The notes below the pieces were generated by a model. The model saw nothing but the letters and a program-made list of their open reading frames with translations. It was not told where the DNA came from and did not search any database. Below, one piece after another: positions 46,120 through 54,654 of a DNA stretch of 64,000 bases (positions are counted from its first letter, which is position 1; every line of letters starts with the position of its first letter). The position numbers and the translations under genes were made by a program. The stretch is from JAGVSZ01 sp963716855. Its GTDB lineage: Bacteria; Pseudomonadota; Gammaproteobacteria; Burkholderiales; SG8-39. The stretch covers positions 1 to 64,000 of the forward strand of contig CAVQUV010000032.1 in assembly GCA_963716855.1 (NCBI GenBank), in the 5' to 3' direction.

Positions 46120-47091
46120 ATGCCGAAAATCCATCGAATCGCGTTGACGCTTGTTCTCGCTGCGCTGTCAGCCGCCGTCGCCGCGCAAGGCACCTACCCC
46201 AACAAGCCGATCCGCATGATCATCCCGCTCGCGGCGGCGAGCGCGGTCGACAATGCGGCGCGCGTCCTCGGCGCGCGCATGTCGGAGAACACGGGTCAGC
46301 CGTTCGTGATCGAGAACATCGCCGGCGCGTCCGGGCTGATCGGGGCGGAGCGCGTCGCGAAAGCGGCGCCGGACGGCTACACGATCGGAGCGTTCAACGA
46401 CAGCATCCTCACGATGCTGCCGAACCTGCACGCGAAGATGCCGTTCGACGTGATCAAGGACTTCGAGCCGGTCTCGCTCGTCGGCACGATCGAGTGGGGC
46501 CTGATCGCCTCGAACGACGCGCCCTTCAAGAGCGCGGCCGACCTCATCTCCGCCGCGACGGCGAGTCCCGGAAAGATCAACTACGCCTCCGGCGGCAACG
46601 GCAGCCCGCAGCACATCGCGATGGCGCTGTTCGCGTCGACCGCGAACATCTCGCTCGTGCACGTTCCGTACAAGGGCGCGACGCAGGCCGCCACCGACGT
46701 CGCGGCGGGCCAGGTGCCGGTCGGGATGCAGGGGCTCGGCACGGTCGCCTCGCTGGTGCGCGGCGGGAAGCTCCGCCTGATCGGCGTCGGCACGCCGCAG
46801 CGCCATCCGCAGTTCCCCGACGTGCCGACGATCGCCGAGTCGGGACTGCCCGGGTTCACGTTCACGTCCTGGTTCGCCGTCGTGGCGCCGGCCGGGACGC
46901 CGAAGGACATCATCGTCCGATTGAACGCCGAGGTCGCGCGCGCGCTCGCCGCGCCGGACGTGCGCGAGAAGCTCACGCTGCAGGGGTTCACCGTCCGCGG
47001 GACCTCGCAGGACGAGCTCGGTTCGATCACGCGTGCGCAGCTCGCGCGCTACGCCAAGGTCATGAAAGAGGCGGGGATCAAGGCGGAATGA
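46120..47091 (+). CDS. Bug/TctC-family solute-binding protein 7
   Basis: Complete 323-residue receptor: signal MPKIHRIALTLVLAALSAAV-AAQ; YPNKPIRMIIPLAAASAVDN, VIENIAGASGLIGAERVAKA, PDGYTIGAFNDSILTMLPNL, ISLVHVPYKGATQAATDVAA and DVPTIAESGLPGFTFTSWFA. The LAAASAVDN segment lacks the usual GG, a possible specificity change. Its TGA overlaps the ATG of the racemase gene (ATGA at 47088-47091), coupling uptake with metabolism. Confidence 0.93.
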   Translation: MPKIHRIALTLVLAALSAAVAAQGTYPNKPIRMIIPLAAASAVDNAARVLGARMSENTGQPFVIENIAGASGLIGAERVAKAAPDGYTIGAFNDSILTMLPNLHAKMPFDVIKDFEPVSLVGTIEWGLIASNDAPFKSAADLISAATASPGKINYASGGNGSPQHIAMALFASTANISLVHVPYKGATQAATDVAAGQVPVGMQGLGTVASLVRGGKLRLIGVGTPQRHPQFPDVPTIAESGLPGFTFTSWFAVVAPAGTPKDIIVRLNAEVARALAAPDVREKLTLQGFTVRGTSQDELGSITRAQLARYAKVMKEAGIKAE

Positions 47092-47739
47092 TGCGCATCG
47101 CGCTGGTCCACGCCGTCCCGATGGCGGTGGCGCCGGTCGCCGCGGCGTTCGACGCGCTGTGGCCGGAAGCGGAGCGGATCAACCTGCTCGACGATTCGCT
47201 CGCGGTCGATCGGCAGCGCGCCGGCGCGCTGACGTCCCGCGATTGCCGCGCGCATCGCCGCGCTCGCCGGGTATGCGCGCTCGTGCAGCGCGAACGGCAT
47301 CCTCTACACCTGCTCGGCGTTCGGCGCGGCGATCGAGGCCGTCGCGCGCGCCAGCGCGATCCCGGTGCTCAAGCCCAACGAGGCGATGTTCGACGAGGCG
47401 CTCGCGACGGGGCGGCGCATCGCGATGCTCGCGACCTTCCCGCCGAGCGTGGCGGGCATGGAGGCGGAGTTCCGCGCGCAGGCCGGCGCGAGCGGTGCGG
47501 CACTCACCACGGTCTGCGCTCCCGACGCGATGACGGCTGCCCGGCGCGGCGACATGGCGACGCACAATGCGCTGCTCGCCGAGGCGGCGCGGCGCATGGA
47601 TGCGCAAGGGTTCGACGCGGTGATGCTCGCGCAGTTCTCTATGGCGCCGGCGTGCGAGGCGGTGCAAGCGGCGGTGCGTTGCCCCGTGCTGACGAGCCCG
47701 GGAAGCGCGGTGCGGAAACTCAGGCGGTTGCTGTCGTAG
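47088..47739 (+). CDS. aspartate/glutamate/hydantoin racemase-family protein, one frameshift
   Basis: About 217 residues: MRIALVHAVPMAVAPVAAAF, RINLLDDSLAVDRQRAGALT, then after one extra base at about 47235, IAALAGYARSCSANGILYTC with SAFGAAIEAVA (first catalytic Cys), VLKPNEAMFDEALATGRRIA, MLATFPPSVAGMEAEFRAQA and MAPACEAVQAAVRCPVLTSP (second Cys region). Family enzymes epimerise amino acids or hydantoins, or decarboxylate arylmalonates. The pairing with a Bug receptor resembles known arylmalonate decarboxylase-like neighbourhoods. Confidence 0.82.
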
Positions 47740-47842
47740 AACCGGCGTTAAGATGGCTGCCATCCCGTGGATCACCGCTGCAATCGACAGCGGACGGCCG
47801 CCGGGCGCGCAGTGGCTGCGCGTACACCAAAGGAGAATTGCC

Positions 47843-48838
47843 ATGAGAACGAGAACCGCTGCGCTTTCGGTGCTGATCGCCTGCACGCTGGGAACGATCG
47901 CGCACACCGCCGCGGCCCAGGGCACGGCGGGTTACCCGAACAAGCCGATCCGCCTCGTCATTCCGTTCGCGCCCGGCGGTGCGTCCGATCTCGTTGGCCG
48001 CATCATCGCGCCGCGCTGGAGCGAGCTGGCCGGCCAGAACATCCTGGTCGAGAACCGGGCGGGCGCCTCGGGGAACATCGGCCTGGAGACCGCGGCGAAG
48101 TCGGCGCCGGACGGGTACACCCTGTTCCTCGGCAACGTCGGCACCACGGCGATCAACCCGAGCCTGTACAAGACGACGCTCGCCGTGGTGCCCACGCGCG
48201 ATTTCGTGCCGATCACGCAGGTGGTCGACGTGCCGAGCGCGCTGGTGGCCAATCCGTCGTTCCCGCCCAACACCGCCAAGGAGATGGTCACTTTCGTCAA
48301 GGCCGCGCCCGGCAAGTACTTCTTCGGCTCGCCGGGTCCCGGCAGCGCGAATCGCCTGGAGATGGAGCGCTTCATGAAGTCGACCGGCATCCAGATGGTG
48401 CACGTGCCCTACAAGGGCGGCGCCGGGCCGGCGATCACCGGGCTGCTCGGCGGGGAGACGTCGGTCATGTTCGTCACCCTTTCGTCGGCGGCGAGCCAGG
48501 TACGCGGCGGCAAGCTGAAACTGCTCGCAGTCGCCGCGCCGCAGCGCGTGGGCGCGTTCCCCAACACGCCGACGCTCTCCGAGGAGGGCCTTCAGGAAAT
48601 GACCAACGGCTCGTGGCAGGGCGTGTTCGCCCCGGCCGGCACGCCGCCGGAGGTCGTGGCGAAGCTGTACGCGATGCTGCAGCAGGTGATGGAGACACCG
48701 GACGTCAGGAAGCGCCTCAACGAAAGCGGCGTCGACGTGGTGACGAGCAAGTCGCCCGAGGAGTTCGCTGCGTTCCTGCGCGCCGAGACCGAACGCTGGG
48801 CGCAGGTGGTGAAGGATTCCGGCGCGACCGTGGAATGA
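47843..48838 (+). CDS. Bug/TctC-family solute-binding protein 8
   Basis: GGAGAA before ATG 47843. Signal MRTRTAALSVLIACTLGTIA; core YPNKPIRLVIPFAPGGASDL, ILVENRAGASGNIGLETAAK, PDGYTLFLGNVGTTAINPSL, GIQMVHVPYKGGAGPAITGL and TPTLSEEGLQEMTNGSWQGV. Complete, about 331 residues. It is the second receptor in the same co-directional cluster, 103 bp after the racemase. The two receptors (7 and 8) differ enough to expect different ligands. Confidence 0.93.
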   Translation: MRTRTAALSVLIACTLGTIAHTAAAQGTAGYPNKPIRLVIPFAPGGASDLVGRIIAPRWSELAGQNILVENRAGASGNIGLETAAKSAPDGYTLFLGNVGTTAINPSLYKTTLAVVPTRDFVPITQVVDVPSALVANPSFPPNTAKEMVTFVKAAPGKYFFGSPGPGSANRLEMERFMKSTGIQMVHVPYKGGAGPAITGLLGGETSVMFVTLSSAASQVRGGKLKLLAVAAPQRVGAFPNTPTLSEEGLQEMTNGSWQGVFAPAGTPPEVVAKLYAMLQQVMETPDVRKRLNESGVDVVTSKSPEEFAAFLRAETERWAQVVKDSGATVE

Positions 48839-48852
48839 AGGGGTAACGCGGG

Positions 48853-49656
48853 CTATGCGGGCGCGACGAGCGCTCGGGCCTGCGCGTAGCGCGCCGCGTA
48901 GGCCGGGTCGATCGTGCCCATCCAGCGGTCCCAGGCGAGGAAATACAGCCCGTAGTTGTGCCGCGCCGTCGCATGATGCGTGTTGTGCGCCACCGACGTG
49001 TTCAGCCAGCGCCCGAACCGATGCGTCGCCCACCCGCGCGGGTAGAGCTCGTAGCCGGAGTGCCCGTACACGTTCACCGCGGTGGACAGCGTCTGGAAGA
49101 CGACGACCGCGAGCGGATGGACCGGCACGACGAAGACGATCGCGACGACGCCGAGACCCTGCACGATCGACTCCACCGGGTGGAACGCGTACGCCGTCCA
49201 CGGCGTCGGATTGGTGGACAGGTGGTGCACGCGGTGGACGTGCCGGAAGAGCGCCGGGTGGTGCATCAGCCGATGCGTCCAGTAGAACCAGGTGTCGTGC
49301 AGCACGAGCATCAACGGGATGCTCAGCCCGAAGTACGCCCAGCCGAATTGCGCGATCTCCGGGTACAGCCGGGTGTGCGGCACCAGGCCCGCTGCGGAGA
49401 TGAGGCCCATGATCGCGCCGAACACGAGCACCGCGATGGCCGACCAGCCGATCTCGCGCCCGACCTGGCGCCACGCCGGGGCCGCGGGCTGCAGCTTGCC
49501 GGCGCGCACGCGCTTCCGCCACGGCCCGTACCAGAACGCGAAGCCGAACCCCGCGAGCACGAGATAGCGCACCGCGAACAGGCCCGCGAGCAGGAGGGCG
49601 GGCAGGACGAACTGTCCCTGGTAGGTGAGCAGCGGCGTGAATTGCGGCGCGTCCAT
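48853..49656 (-). CDS. sterol desaturase / fatty-acid hydroxylase superfamily membrane protein
   Basis: 267 residues, four or five hydrophobic segments and the di-iron histidine clusters of the family: VLHDTWFYWTHRLMHHPALF, HVHRVHHLSTNPTPWTAYAF and SVAHNTHHATARHNYGLYFL. Histidine spacing HX3H, HX2HH and HX2HH is as expected for an integral-membrane oxygenase. ATG 49656 (MDAPQFTPLLTYQGQF) starts the first helix properly. The product is unknown: hydroxylation of a lipid or hopanoid is plausible. Convergent with receptor 8. Confidence 0.9.
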   Translation of the reverse strand: MDAPQFTPLLTYQGQFVLPALLLAGLFAVRYLVLAGFGFAFWYGPWRKRVRAGKLQPAAPAWRQVGREIGWSAIAVLVFGAIMGLISAAGLVPHTRLYPEIAQFGWAYFGLSIPLMLVLHDTWFYWTHRLMHHPALFRHVHRVHHLSTNPTPWTAYAFHPVESIVQGLGVVAIVFVVPVHPLAVVVFQTLSTAVNVYGHSGYELYPRGWATHRFGRWLNTSVAHNTHHATARHNYGLYFLAWDRWMGTIDPAYAARYAQARALVAPA

Positions 49657-49707
49657 CGCGGGCGAGTCTACCGCCACCGGCGCGGCGGCGACGTGGAGCG
49701 GCTGGCG

Positions 49708-50727
49708 TTACGCCCAGCCCGCCACGACCAGCTTCCCGATCGTCTTTCCGGACTCGAGCTTCGTGTGCGCGGCGCGCAGGTTCGCCGCGTTGATCGGCCG
49801 CAGCGTTTCGCGTAGCGTGCCGCGGATCTTTCCTGCGTCGATCAGCTCGGCCACGCGCGTCAGCAGGCGATGCTGCTCGATCATGTCGGGCGTCTTGAAC
49901 CGCGGGCGCGTGAACATCAGCTCCCAGCAGACCGCGGCGCTCTTGCCGCGCACGGCGTCCTGCGCGAGCGGGCCCTTGCCGCCGACGATCATGCAGACCG
50001 CGCCCTGGGGTGCGACCAAGTCGCCCATTGCATCCCAGTAGCGGTCGGTGTCGTTGAAGTTGGCGATGTAGTCGACGAACTTGAGCCCGAGCGCCTCGAT
50101 CTGCGGGCGCAGCGGCTGCGAGTGGTCGACGACGTGGTCGGCGCCGAGCTCCTTCACCCACGCGACCGTCTCCGGTCGCGCCGCCGTCGCGATCACCTTG
50201 AGGCCCGCGACCACTTTCGCGATCTGGATGCCGATCGAGCCCACGCCGCCCGCGCCGCCGATGATCAGCAGCGTGGCGCCGCGATGCGCGCCGTTCCGGT
50301 CGATCTTCATGCGGTCGAAGTACGACTCCCAGGCGGTGATCGCCGTCAGCGGGATCGCGGCCGCCTGCGCGAAGTCCATCGTCTTCGGCTTGAGCGCGAC
50401 GATGCGCTCGTCGACGAGCTGCAGCTCGCTGTTCGAGCCCGGGCGCGTCACGTCGCCTGCGTAGTAGACCTCGTCGCCGGGCTTGAAGAGCGTCACGTCC
50501 GGTCCCGCCGCCGCGACGGTCCCCGCTGCGTCCCATCCGAGCACGCGCGGCTGCGCCTCGACCTTGGCGCTCGGGGCGCGCTGCTTGGTGTCCACGGGAT
50601 TGACGGATACCGCGGCCACCCGGACGAGGATGTCATGACCAGTCGGGACGGGATCGGGCAGCGTCACGTCGACGAGCGACTCGGGGTCGGCGATCGGGAG
50701 GTAACGGGTCAGGGCGACGGCTTTCAT
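49708..50727 (-). CDS. zinc-type alcohol dehydrogenase / NADPH:quinone reductase-like protein
   Basis: 339 residues of the MDR superfamily: MKAVALTRYLPIADPESLVD, VNPVDTKQRAPSAKVEAQPR, VLGWDAAGTVAAAGPDVTLF, IPLTAITAWESYFDRMKIDR, LLIIGGAGGVGSIGIQIAKV (cofactor loop) and AWVKELGADHVVDHSQPLRP. It lacks the structural-zinc cysteines, so it is the zinc-free quinone-oxidoreductase-like type (ZADH2/YogA-like). Divergent from the exported RidA gene. Confidence 0.9.
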   Translation of the reverse strand: MKAVALTRYLPIADPESLVDVTLPDPVPTGHDILVRVAAVSVNPVDTKQRAPSAKVEAQPRVLGWDAAGTVAAAGPDVTLFKPGDEVYYAGDVTRPGSNSELQLVDERIVALKPKTMDFAQAAAIPLTAITAWESYFDRMKIDRNGAHRGATLLIIGGAGGVGSIGIQIAKVVAGLKVIATAARPETVAWVKELGADHVVDHSQPLRPQIEALGLKFVDYIANFNDTDRYWDAMGDLVAPQGAVCMIVGGKGPLAQDAVRGKSAAVCWELMFTRPRFKTPDMIEQHRLLTRVAELIDAGKIRGTLRETLRPINAANLRAAHTKLESGKTIGKLVVAGWA

Positions 50728-50848
50728 GAGCGGGATCCTTTCGCTGGAAGATCGGACACTACCCGAGGTCGCCGCGGCAGGCCATCGCCGCGCGGGCCGG
50801 TATTATGGAACGGGCACTACCGTCGTCCACAACACTAAAGGAGGAGAT

Positions 50849-51385
50849 ATGCGTTCGCACACCAAGCCGCTCAGGATCGCCGCCACGCTCAATGCGCTCG
50901 TTTTTGGCGCCGCCGCGCTCGTCGCCACGCCGGCGACCGCGCAACAAAGCGATCGCCTGGAGATCATCAACCACCCCAACTACGACAAGTCCCTGTTCAT
51001 GCCGTTCTCGCCGGCCATCAAGGTCAAGAGCGGCAAGATGCTGTGGCTCGCCGGGGGGACCGCGCTGCCCGTCTACCACGATCATCCCCACAAGCGCGAG
51101 CAGATCCTGAAGTACCTGGTCAACGATCTCGAAGCCCAGACCCGCGCGACGATGGACGGCATCATGGAAACGCTGAAGGCGGCAGGCGCGTCGCCGAAGG
51201 ACGTCGTGCACGTGTTCATCTTCCGCACCCGTCCCCGAACGGGCGACATCGGGCGCTCGAGCGCGATCGTGAACTCCTACTTCGCGCCCTTCAATCACAA
51301 GCCCGCGACCACGAACATGGCCGTGCTCGAGCTGGGAGAGCCCGAGCAGCTCGTCGAAATCCAGGTCGTGGCGGTCGTGGAATGA
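50849..51385 (+). CDS. exported RidA/YjgF-family protein
   Basis: 178 residues. GGAGGAG before ATG 50849; signal peptide TKPLRIAATLNALVFGAAAL ending ATA-QQ. The mature part has the RidA fold: IINHPNYDKSLFMPFSPAIK, MLWLAGGTALPVYHDHPHKR, MDGIMETLKAAGASPKDVVH, VFIFRTRPRTGDIGRSSAIV and TNMAVLELGEPEQLVEIQVV. The usual substrate Arg loop is changed (PATTNMAVLEL), so deaminase activity is doubtful. Secreted RidA-like proteins of this kind occur beside aromatic-degradation genes; the role is unknown. Confidence 0.85.
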   Translation: MRSHTKPLRIAATLNALVFGAAALVATPATAQQSDRLEIINHPNYDKSLFMPFSPAIKVKSGKMLWLAGGTALPVYHDHPHKREQILKYLVNDLEAQTRATMDGIMETLKAAGASPKDVVHVFIFRTRPRTGDIGRSSAIVNSYFAPFNHKPATTNMAVLELGEPEQLVEIQVVAVVE

Positions 51386-51412
51386 GCCGGGCTACGGGCG
51401 TCATTTCCGCCG

Positions 51413-52780
51413 CTACGTTTCGGACCTCGCGTTTGGCGCGACCGGCTCGAACGCGACCGTTACTCGCAGCCCTTTGCCGCCCGGCCCCGCTCCGAAGCTC
51501 ACGCCCGCACGGTGCAGTTCGGCAACGCGCTTCACGATCGAGAGCCCGAGCCCGCTCCCGCTCTGACCCGTGCCCATCGCCCGGTAGAAGCGCTCGCCGA
51601 GCTTCGGCAGCTCGTCGGCCGGCACGCCCGGGCCCTGGTCGGTGACGATGAGGGCGAGTTCGGCGCCGGGCTCGATCCGAACCCGCACCGTCGTTCGCGA
51701 CGGGCTGTAGCGCACTGCGTTGTCGACAAGGTTCCGGATCAGGATTGCGAGGAGCCCCGGATCGCCGCGTGCGAGCACCGGGGGACCCTCGTCGAGTTCG
51801 ATCTCCACGCCCTTCGCCACGGCTCTCGGCGCGATCTCGCCGATCACGGTCTTCGCGACCGCGCGCAGGTCGCATGGCTCGGGCTGGAGCCGCAGGTAGG
51901 CGGGGTCGAGGCGCGCGAGCGTCAGGAGCTGCTCGACGAGATGCGTGGCGCGGTCGCAGCCGGCGATCACGTTGTCGAGGGCACGCTGCCGCTCGCGGTC
52001 GTCGGCCGCGGCGCGCGCAACCTGCGCCTGGACGCGCAGCGCCGCGATCGGTGTCCGCAGCTCGTGGGCGGCATCGGCGGTGAAGCGGCGCTCGTCGTCG
52101 ATCGACCTCGTCACTCGTCCGAACAGGCGATTCAGGCCGTCCACCAGCGGGACCACTTCTGCCGGACAGTCGTCAACGGCGATCGGCTGCAGGTTCTCCG
52201 GATCGCGCTGGGCGATCTGGCGGTTTACATTCGCGAGGGGGCGGGTCGCGCGGCTCACGCTGAGGTAGACGAGCACGCCGAGCACGAGAAGCGCGAAGGC
52301 GAGCGGCACGAGCAGGTTCCGGCCGATGCGCGCGGCGATCTCGTCGCGGGCGCTCCGTTGCTCGCCGACCTGGATCAGGAACCGCCGCTTCGGGTCCCAG
52401 CTGCTGAAGACCCGCCAGCGCCGGTCGCCGACCACGGCATCGCTGAACCCTTCGTCGCGCGCCGAGAAGCGCTCGTTGGGCGCATTCGCCGAGTGGAGCC
52501 GGAGCGTGCGGCCCCGCTCCCAGATCTGGAACGCGACCCGACGCTCGTACCGGTGCAGCTGCGGCGCGTGCTCGACGTCGATCTCCTCGAGCTCGTGGCC
52601 CGTCTGCGCGACCAGCAGCGCCGCGGACTGCGCGAGATGCGCATCGAGCAGCTCGTCGATCTCGTGCCGCGCGTCCCAGTAGCTGTAGCCCGCGGTCGCG
52701 AGCCAGACGACGGCGACCGTGCCGAGCAGCATTACGAGCAGCCGGCGCTTGATCGACGTCGGTGCGCGTCCGCTAGTCAT
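51413..52780 (-). CDS. QseC-like sensor histidine kinase
   Basis: 455 residues: helix RRLLVMLLGTVAVVWLATAG, a periplasmic domain (HLAQSAALLVAQTGHELEEI, WRVFSSWDPKRRFLIQVGEQ), second helix LLVPLAFALLVLGVLVYLSV, HAMP, then ADAAHELRTPIAALRVQAQV (phosphoacceptor His), LIRNLVDNAVRYSPSRTTVR (N box), DQGPGVPADELPKLGERFYR (G1/F) and GSGLGLSIVKRVAELHRAGV (G2). Its start overlaps the regulator gene stop (52773-52780). The pair lies downstream of a c-type cytochrome operon on the same strand, so the signal may be respiratory. Confidence 0.93.
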   Translation of the reverse strand: MTSGRAPTSIKRRLLVMLLGTVAVVWLATAGYSYWDARHEIDELLDAHLAQSAALLVAQTGHELEEIDVEHAPQLHRYERRVAFQIWERGRTLRLHSANAPNERFSARDEGFSDAVVGDRRWRVFSSWDPKRRFLIQVGEQRSARDEIAARIGRNLLVPLAFALLVLGVLVYLSVSRATRPLANVNRQIAQRDPENLQPIAVDDCPAEVVPLVDGLNRLFGRVTRSIDDERRFTADAAHELRTPIAALRVQAQVARAAADDRERQRALDNVIAGCDRATHLVEQLLTLARLDPAYLRLQPEPCDLRAVAKTVIGEIAPRAVAKGVEIELDEGPPVLARGDPGLLAILIRNLVDNAVRYSPSRTTVRVRIEPGAELALIVTDQGPGVPADELPKLGERFYRAMGTGQSGSGLGLSIVKRVAELHRAGVSFGAGPGGKGLRVTVAFEPVAPNARSET

Positions 52781-53441
52781 TCGGCTGCCGCGGCAGCAGG
52801 TAGCCGACGCCGCGCACGGTGCGGATCACCTCGGGCGCGAGCTTGCGGCGCAGGTGGTGCACGTGCACTTCGATCGCGTTGCTCTCGATCTCCTCGCCCC
52901 ACGCGTAGAGTCGCTCGACGAGCTGCTCGCGCGAGAGCACGCGGCCGGCGTTGAGCATCAGCTCGTGGAGCATGGCGAACTCGCGCGCCTGCAGCTCGAC
53001 CCGCTCGCCGCGGAAGGTGACCTGGCGCGCTGCGGGGTCGAGCCGCAGCGCGCCGATCTGCAGCTCCGGCGCCGCTTCGCCCTTCGAGCGCCGGACGAGC
53101 GCCCGCAGGCGCGCGGCGAGCTCGCCGAGGTCGACTGGCTTGACAACGTAATCGTCGGCCCCGCTGTCGAGTCCCTTGATGCGGTCCTCGACGCGGTCGC
53201 GCGCGGTGAGGATCAGCACCGGCACCGCGCCACCTGCGCCGCGGAGCCGCTTGAGCACCTCGAGGCCGTCGAGCCGGGGCAAGCCGAGGTCCAGGACCAC
53301 CGCTGCATAGTCGTGGGTGCCGAGCGCGAGATCCGCCGCGACTCCGTCCTGCGCGAGGTCGACGTCGAAGCCCGCCTGCCGGAGACCCGCCTGCAGCCCA
53401 TCCGCGAGGAGCGGGTCGTCTTCCACCACGAGGATGCGCAT
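52773..53441 (-). CDS. OmpR/QseB-like response regulator
   Basis: 222 residues: MRILVVEDDPLLADGLQAGL (acidic pocket), AAVVLDLGLPRLDGLEVLKR (phospho-Asp), PVLILTARDRVEDRIKGLDS, DDYVVKPVDLGELAARL (Lys), then the winged helix REFAMLHELMLNAGRVLSRE with SNAIEVHVHHLRRKLAPEVI and TVRGVGYLLPRQ. Directly downstream of the cytochrome b gene (7 bp gap) and overlapping the kinase gene. Probably controls the cytochrome operon or quorum-type genes. Confidence 0.95.
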   Translation of the reverse strand: MRILVVEDDPLLADGLQAGLRQAGFDVDLAQDGVAADLALGTHDYAAVVLDLGLPRLDGLEVLKRLRGAGGAVPVLILTARDRVEDRIKGLDSGADDYVVKPVDLGELAARLRALVRRSKGEAAPELQIGALRLDPAARQVTFRGERVELQAREFAMLHELMLNAGRVLSREQLVERLYAWGEEIESNAIEVHVHHLRRKLAPEVIRTVRGVGYLLPRQPND

Positions 53442-53448
53442 CGTCGCG

Positions 53449-54138
53449 TCAGCGCCTCCGGTCGTGTTCCGCGTGTCGGGCCGGCCGGGACGCTGCGATC
53501 GCGCTCGCGCCCGGAAGGGAATCGGTTACGGGGATTACGCCGGTCCAGAGCGCTGCGATGCTCGCAATCAGCAACGCTGCGACGATCCACCGCGCGCCGC
53601 GGATCGCTCCGGTGGGGTCGCCCGTCTTGTAGCCGGTGACCATCGCGCGGGCCAGGTTCTCCCGGTGCAGCAGGCTGCTCACAATGACGCCGGCGATGTG
53701 CACGATCACGACCGCGAGCATGGCGTTCGCCAGGCCCTCGTGCAAGTCCTCGAGCCACTCGCCGCCGAACTCGTTGTAGTGCGCGTAGCCGGTGAGCCCC
53801 GTCAGCAAGCCGAGCGCCAGCAGGGCGTAGATCGCGACGCTGCCGGCCGGGTTGTGCCCAAGGAAGTGCTGGGGCCGAATCGCCAGGAGCGATTTGAGGT
53901 ACTCGACAACGGCGCGCGGCCCGAAAGCGAACGAGGCGAAGCGCGCATAGCGCGTGCCTACGACGCCCCAGATCAGCCGGAACGCGATCAGGCCGAACAC
54001 CGTGTAACCGAGCACAACGTGGACATCGCGCAGCCGCTCGCTGTCGGCGGTGACGAACGCGCCGACGAACGACAGGGCGAGCGCCCAGTGGAAGACGCGG
54101 GTGGGCGCGTCCCAGACGAGAATCCTGCTCTTGATCAT
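53449..54138 (-). CDS. cytochrome b561-type membrane cytochrome
   Basis: 229 residues with four helices of a prokaryotic di-heme cytochrome b: VWDAPTRVFHWALALSFVGA (His), DVHVVLGYTVFGLIAFRLIW (His), VAIYALLALGLLTGLTGYAH and EGLANAMLAVVIVHIAGVIV (His in VHIAG). A fifth helix follows (GARWIVAALLIASIAALWTG). It would pass electrons from quinol to the diheme cytochrome c encoded just upstream. It is followed by the two-component genes. Confidence 0.88.
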   Translation of the reverse strand: MIKSRILVWDAPTRVFHWALALSFVGAFVTADSERLRDVHVVLGYTVFGLIAFRLIWGVVGTRYARFASFAFGPRAVVEYLKSLLAIRPQHFLGHNPAGSVAIYALLALGLLTGLTGYAHYNEFGGEWLEDLHEGLANAMLAVVIVHIAGVIVSSLLHRENLARAMVTGYKTGDPTGAIRGARWIVAALLIASIAALWTGVIPVTDSLPGASAIAASRPARHAEHDRRR

Positions 54139-54150
54139 CTCAGCCGCTCC

Positions 54151-54642
54151 TCAGTTCGGAACGCGGATGCCGCGTTCGCCGTAGTCACCGCTCTCAGCGC
54201 CGGAGTGGCACGCGGCGCAGTTCGCCCGGCTCTTCACCGCCGCGCCCTGCCACGTCGTCGCGGGCACCTTGCGGTGTTCGCGCCGGAACCAGTCTGTCTC
54301 GCTGATCCGGAGGCCCGGGGTTCCGGCGTTCGCCCGCTGGTCGCGCCCCGCGTTCGAGTCGAGGAACGCCCGGAGCACGGCGAGCGACTTCGCATCCACC
54401 GACGCGTCGGTGCCGAAGTGCTTGTCGAGGCCGCTCAGAACCGCCTGCCACGAGCCCGCCGGCAGCAGCGCCGGCGGGTAGGCCACGTGGCAACTCCCGC
54501 ACTCGGCCTTGTAGACCGGATCCGTGACGGTGAACGATTTGTCCTTCGCGAGGGCCTCGTGCGCGACGAGCGCAAAGGCGAACAGCAAGCTCGACGTCCA
54601 GACGACGAGGTCGAAGATCCTCCGCTTGTCATCATTGGTCAT
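54151..54642 (-). CDS. diheme cytochrome c (DHC type)
   Basis: 163 residues, signal MTNDDKRRIFDLVVWTSSLL and FAFALVAHEALA, two CxxCH heme sites (CGSCH near residue 47, CAACH near residue 143) with an 'LPAGSWQAVLSGLDKHFGTD' spacer. This matches the DHC cytochromes encoded together with SHP and a b-type cytochrome. Periplasmic electron carrier between cytochrome b and SHP. Starts 12 bp after the SHP gene stop on the minus strand. Confidence 0.88.
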   Translation of the reverse strand: MTNDDKRRIFDLVVWTSSLLFAFALVAHEALAKDKSFTVTDPVYKAECGSCHVAYPPALLPAGSWQAVLSGLDKHFGTDASVDAKSLAVLRAFLDSNAGRDQRANAGTPGLRISETDWFRREHRKVPATTWQGAAVKSRANCAACHSGAESGDYGERGIRVPN

Positions 54643-54654
54643 TTTCAGCTCCCG

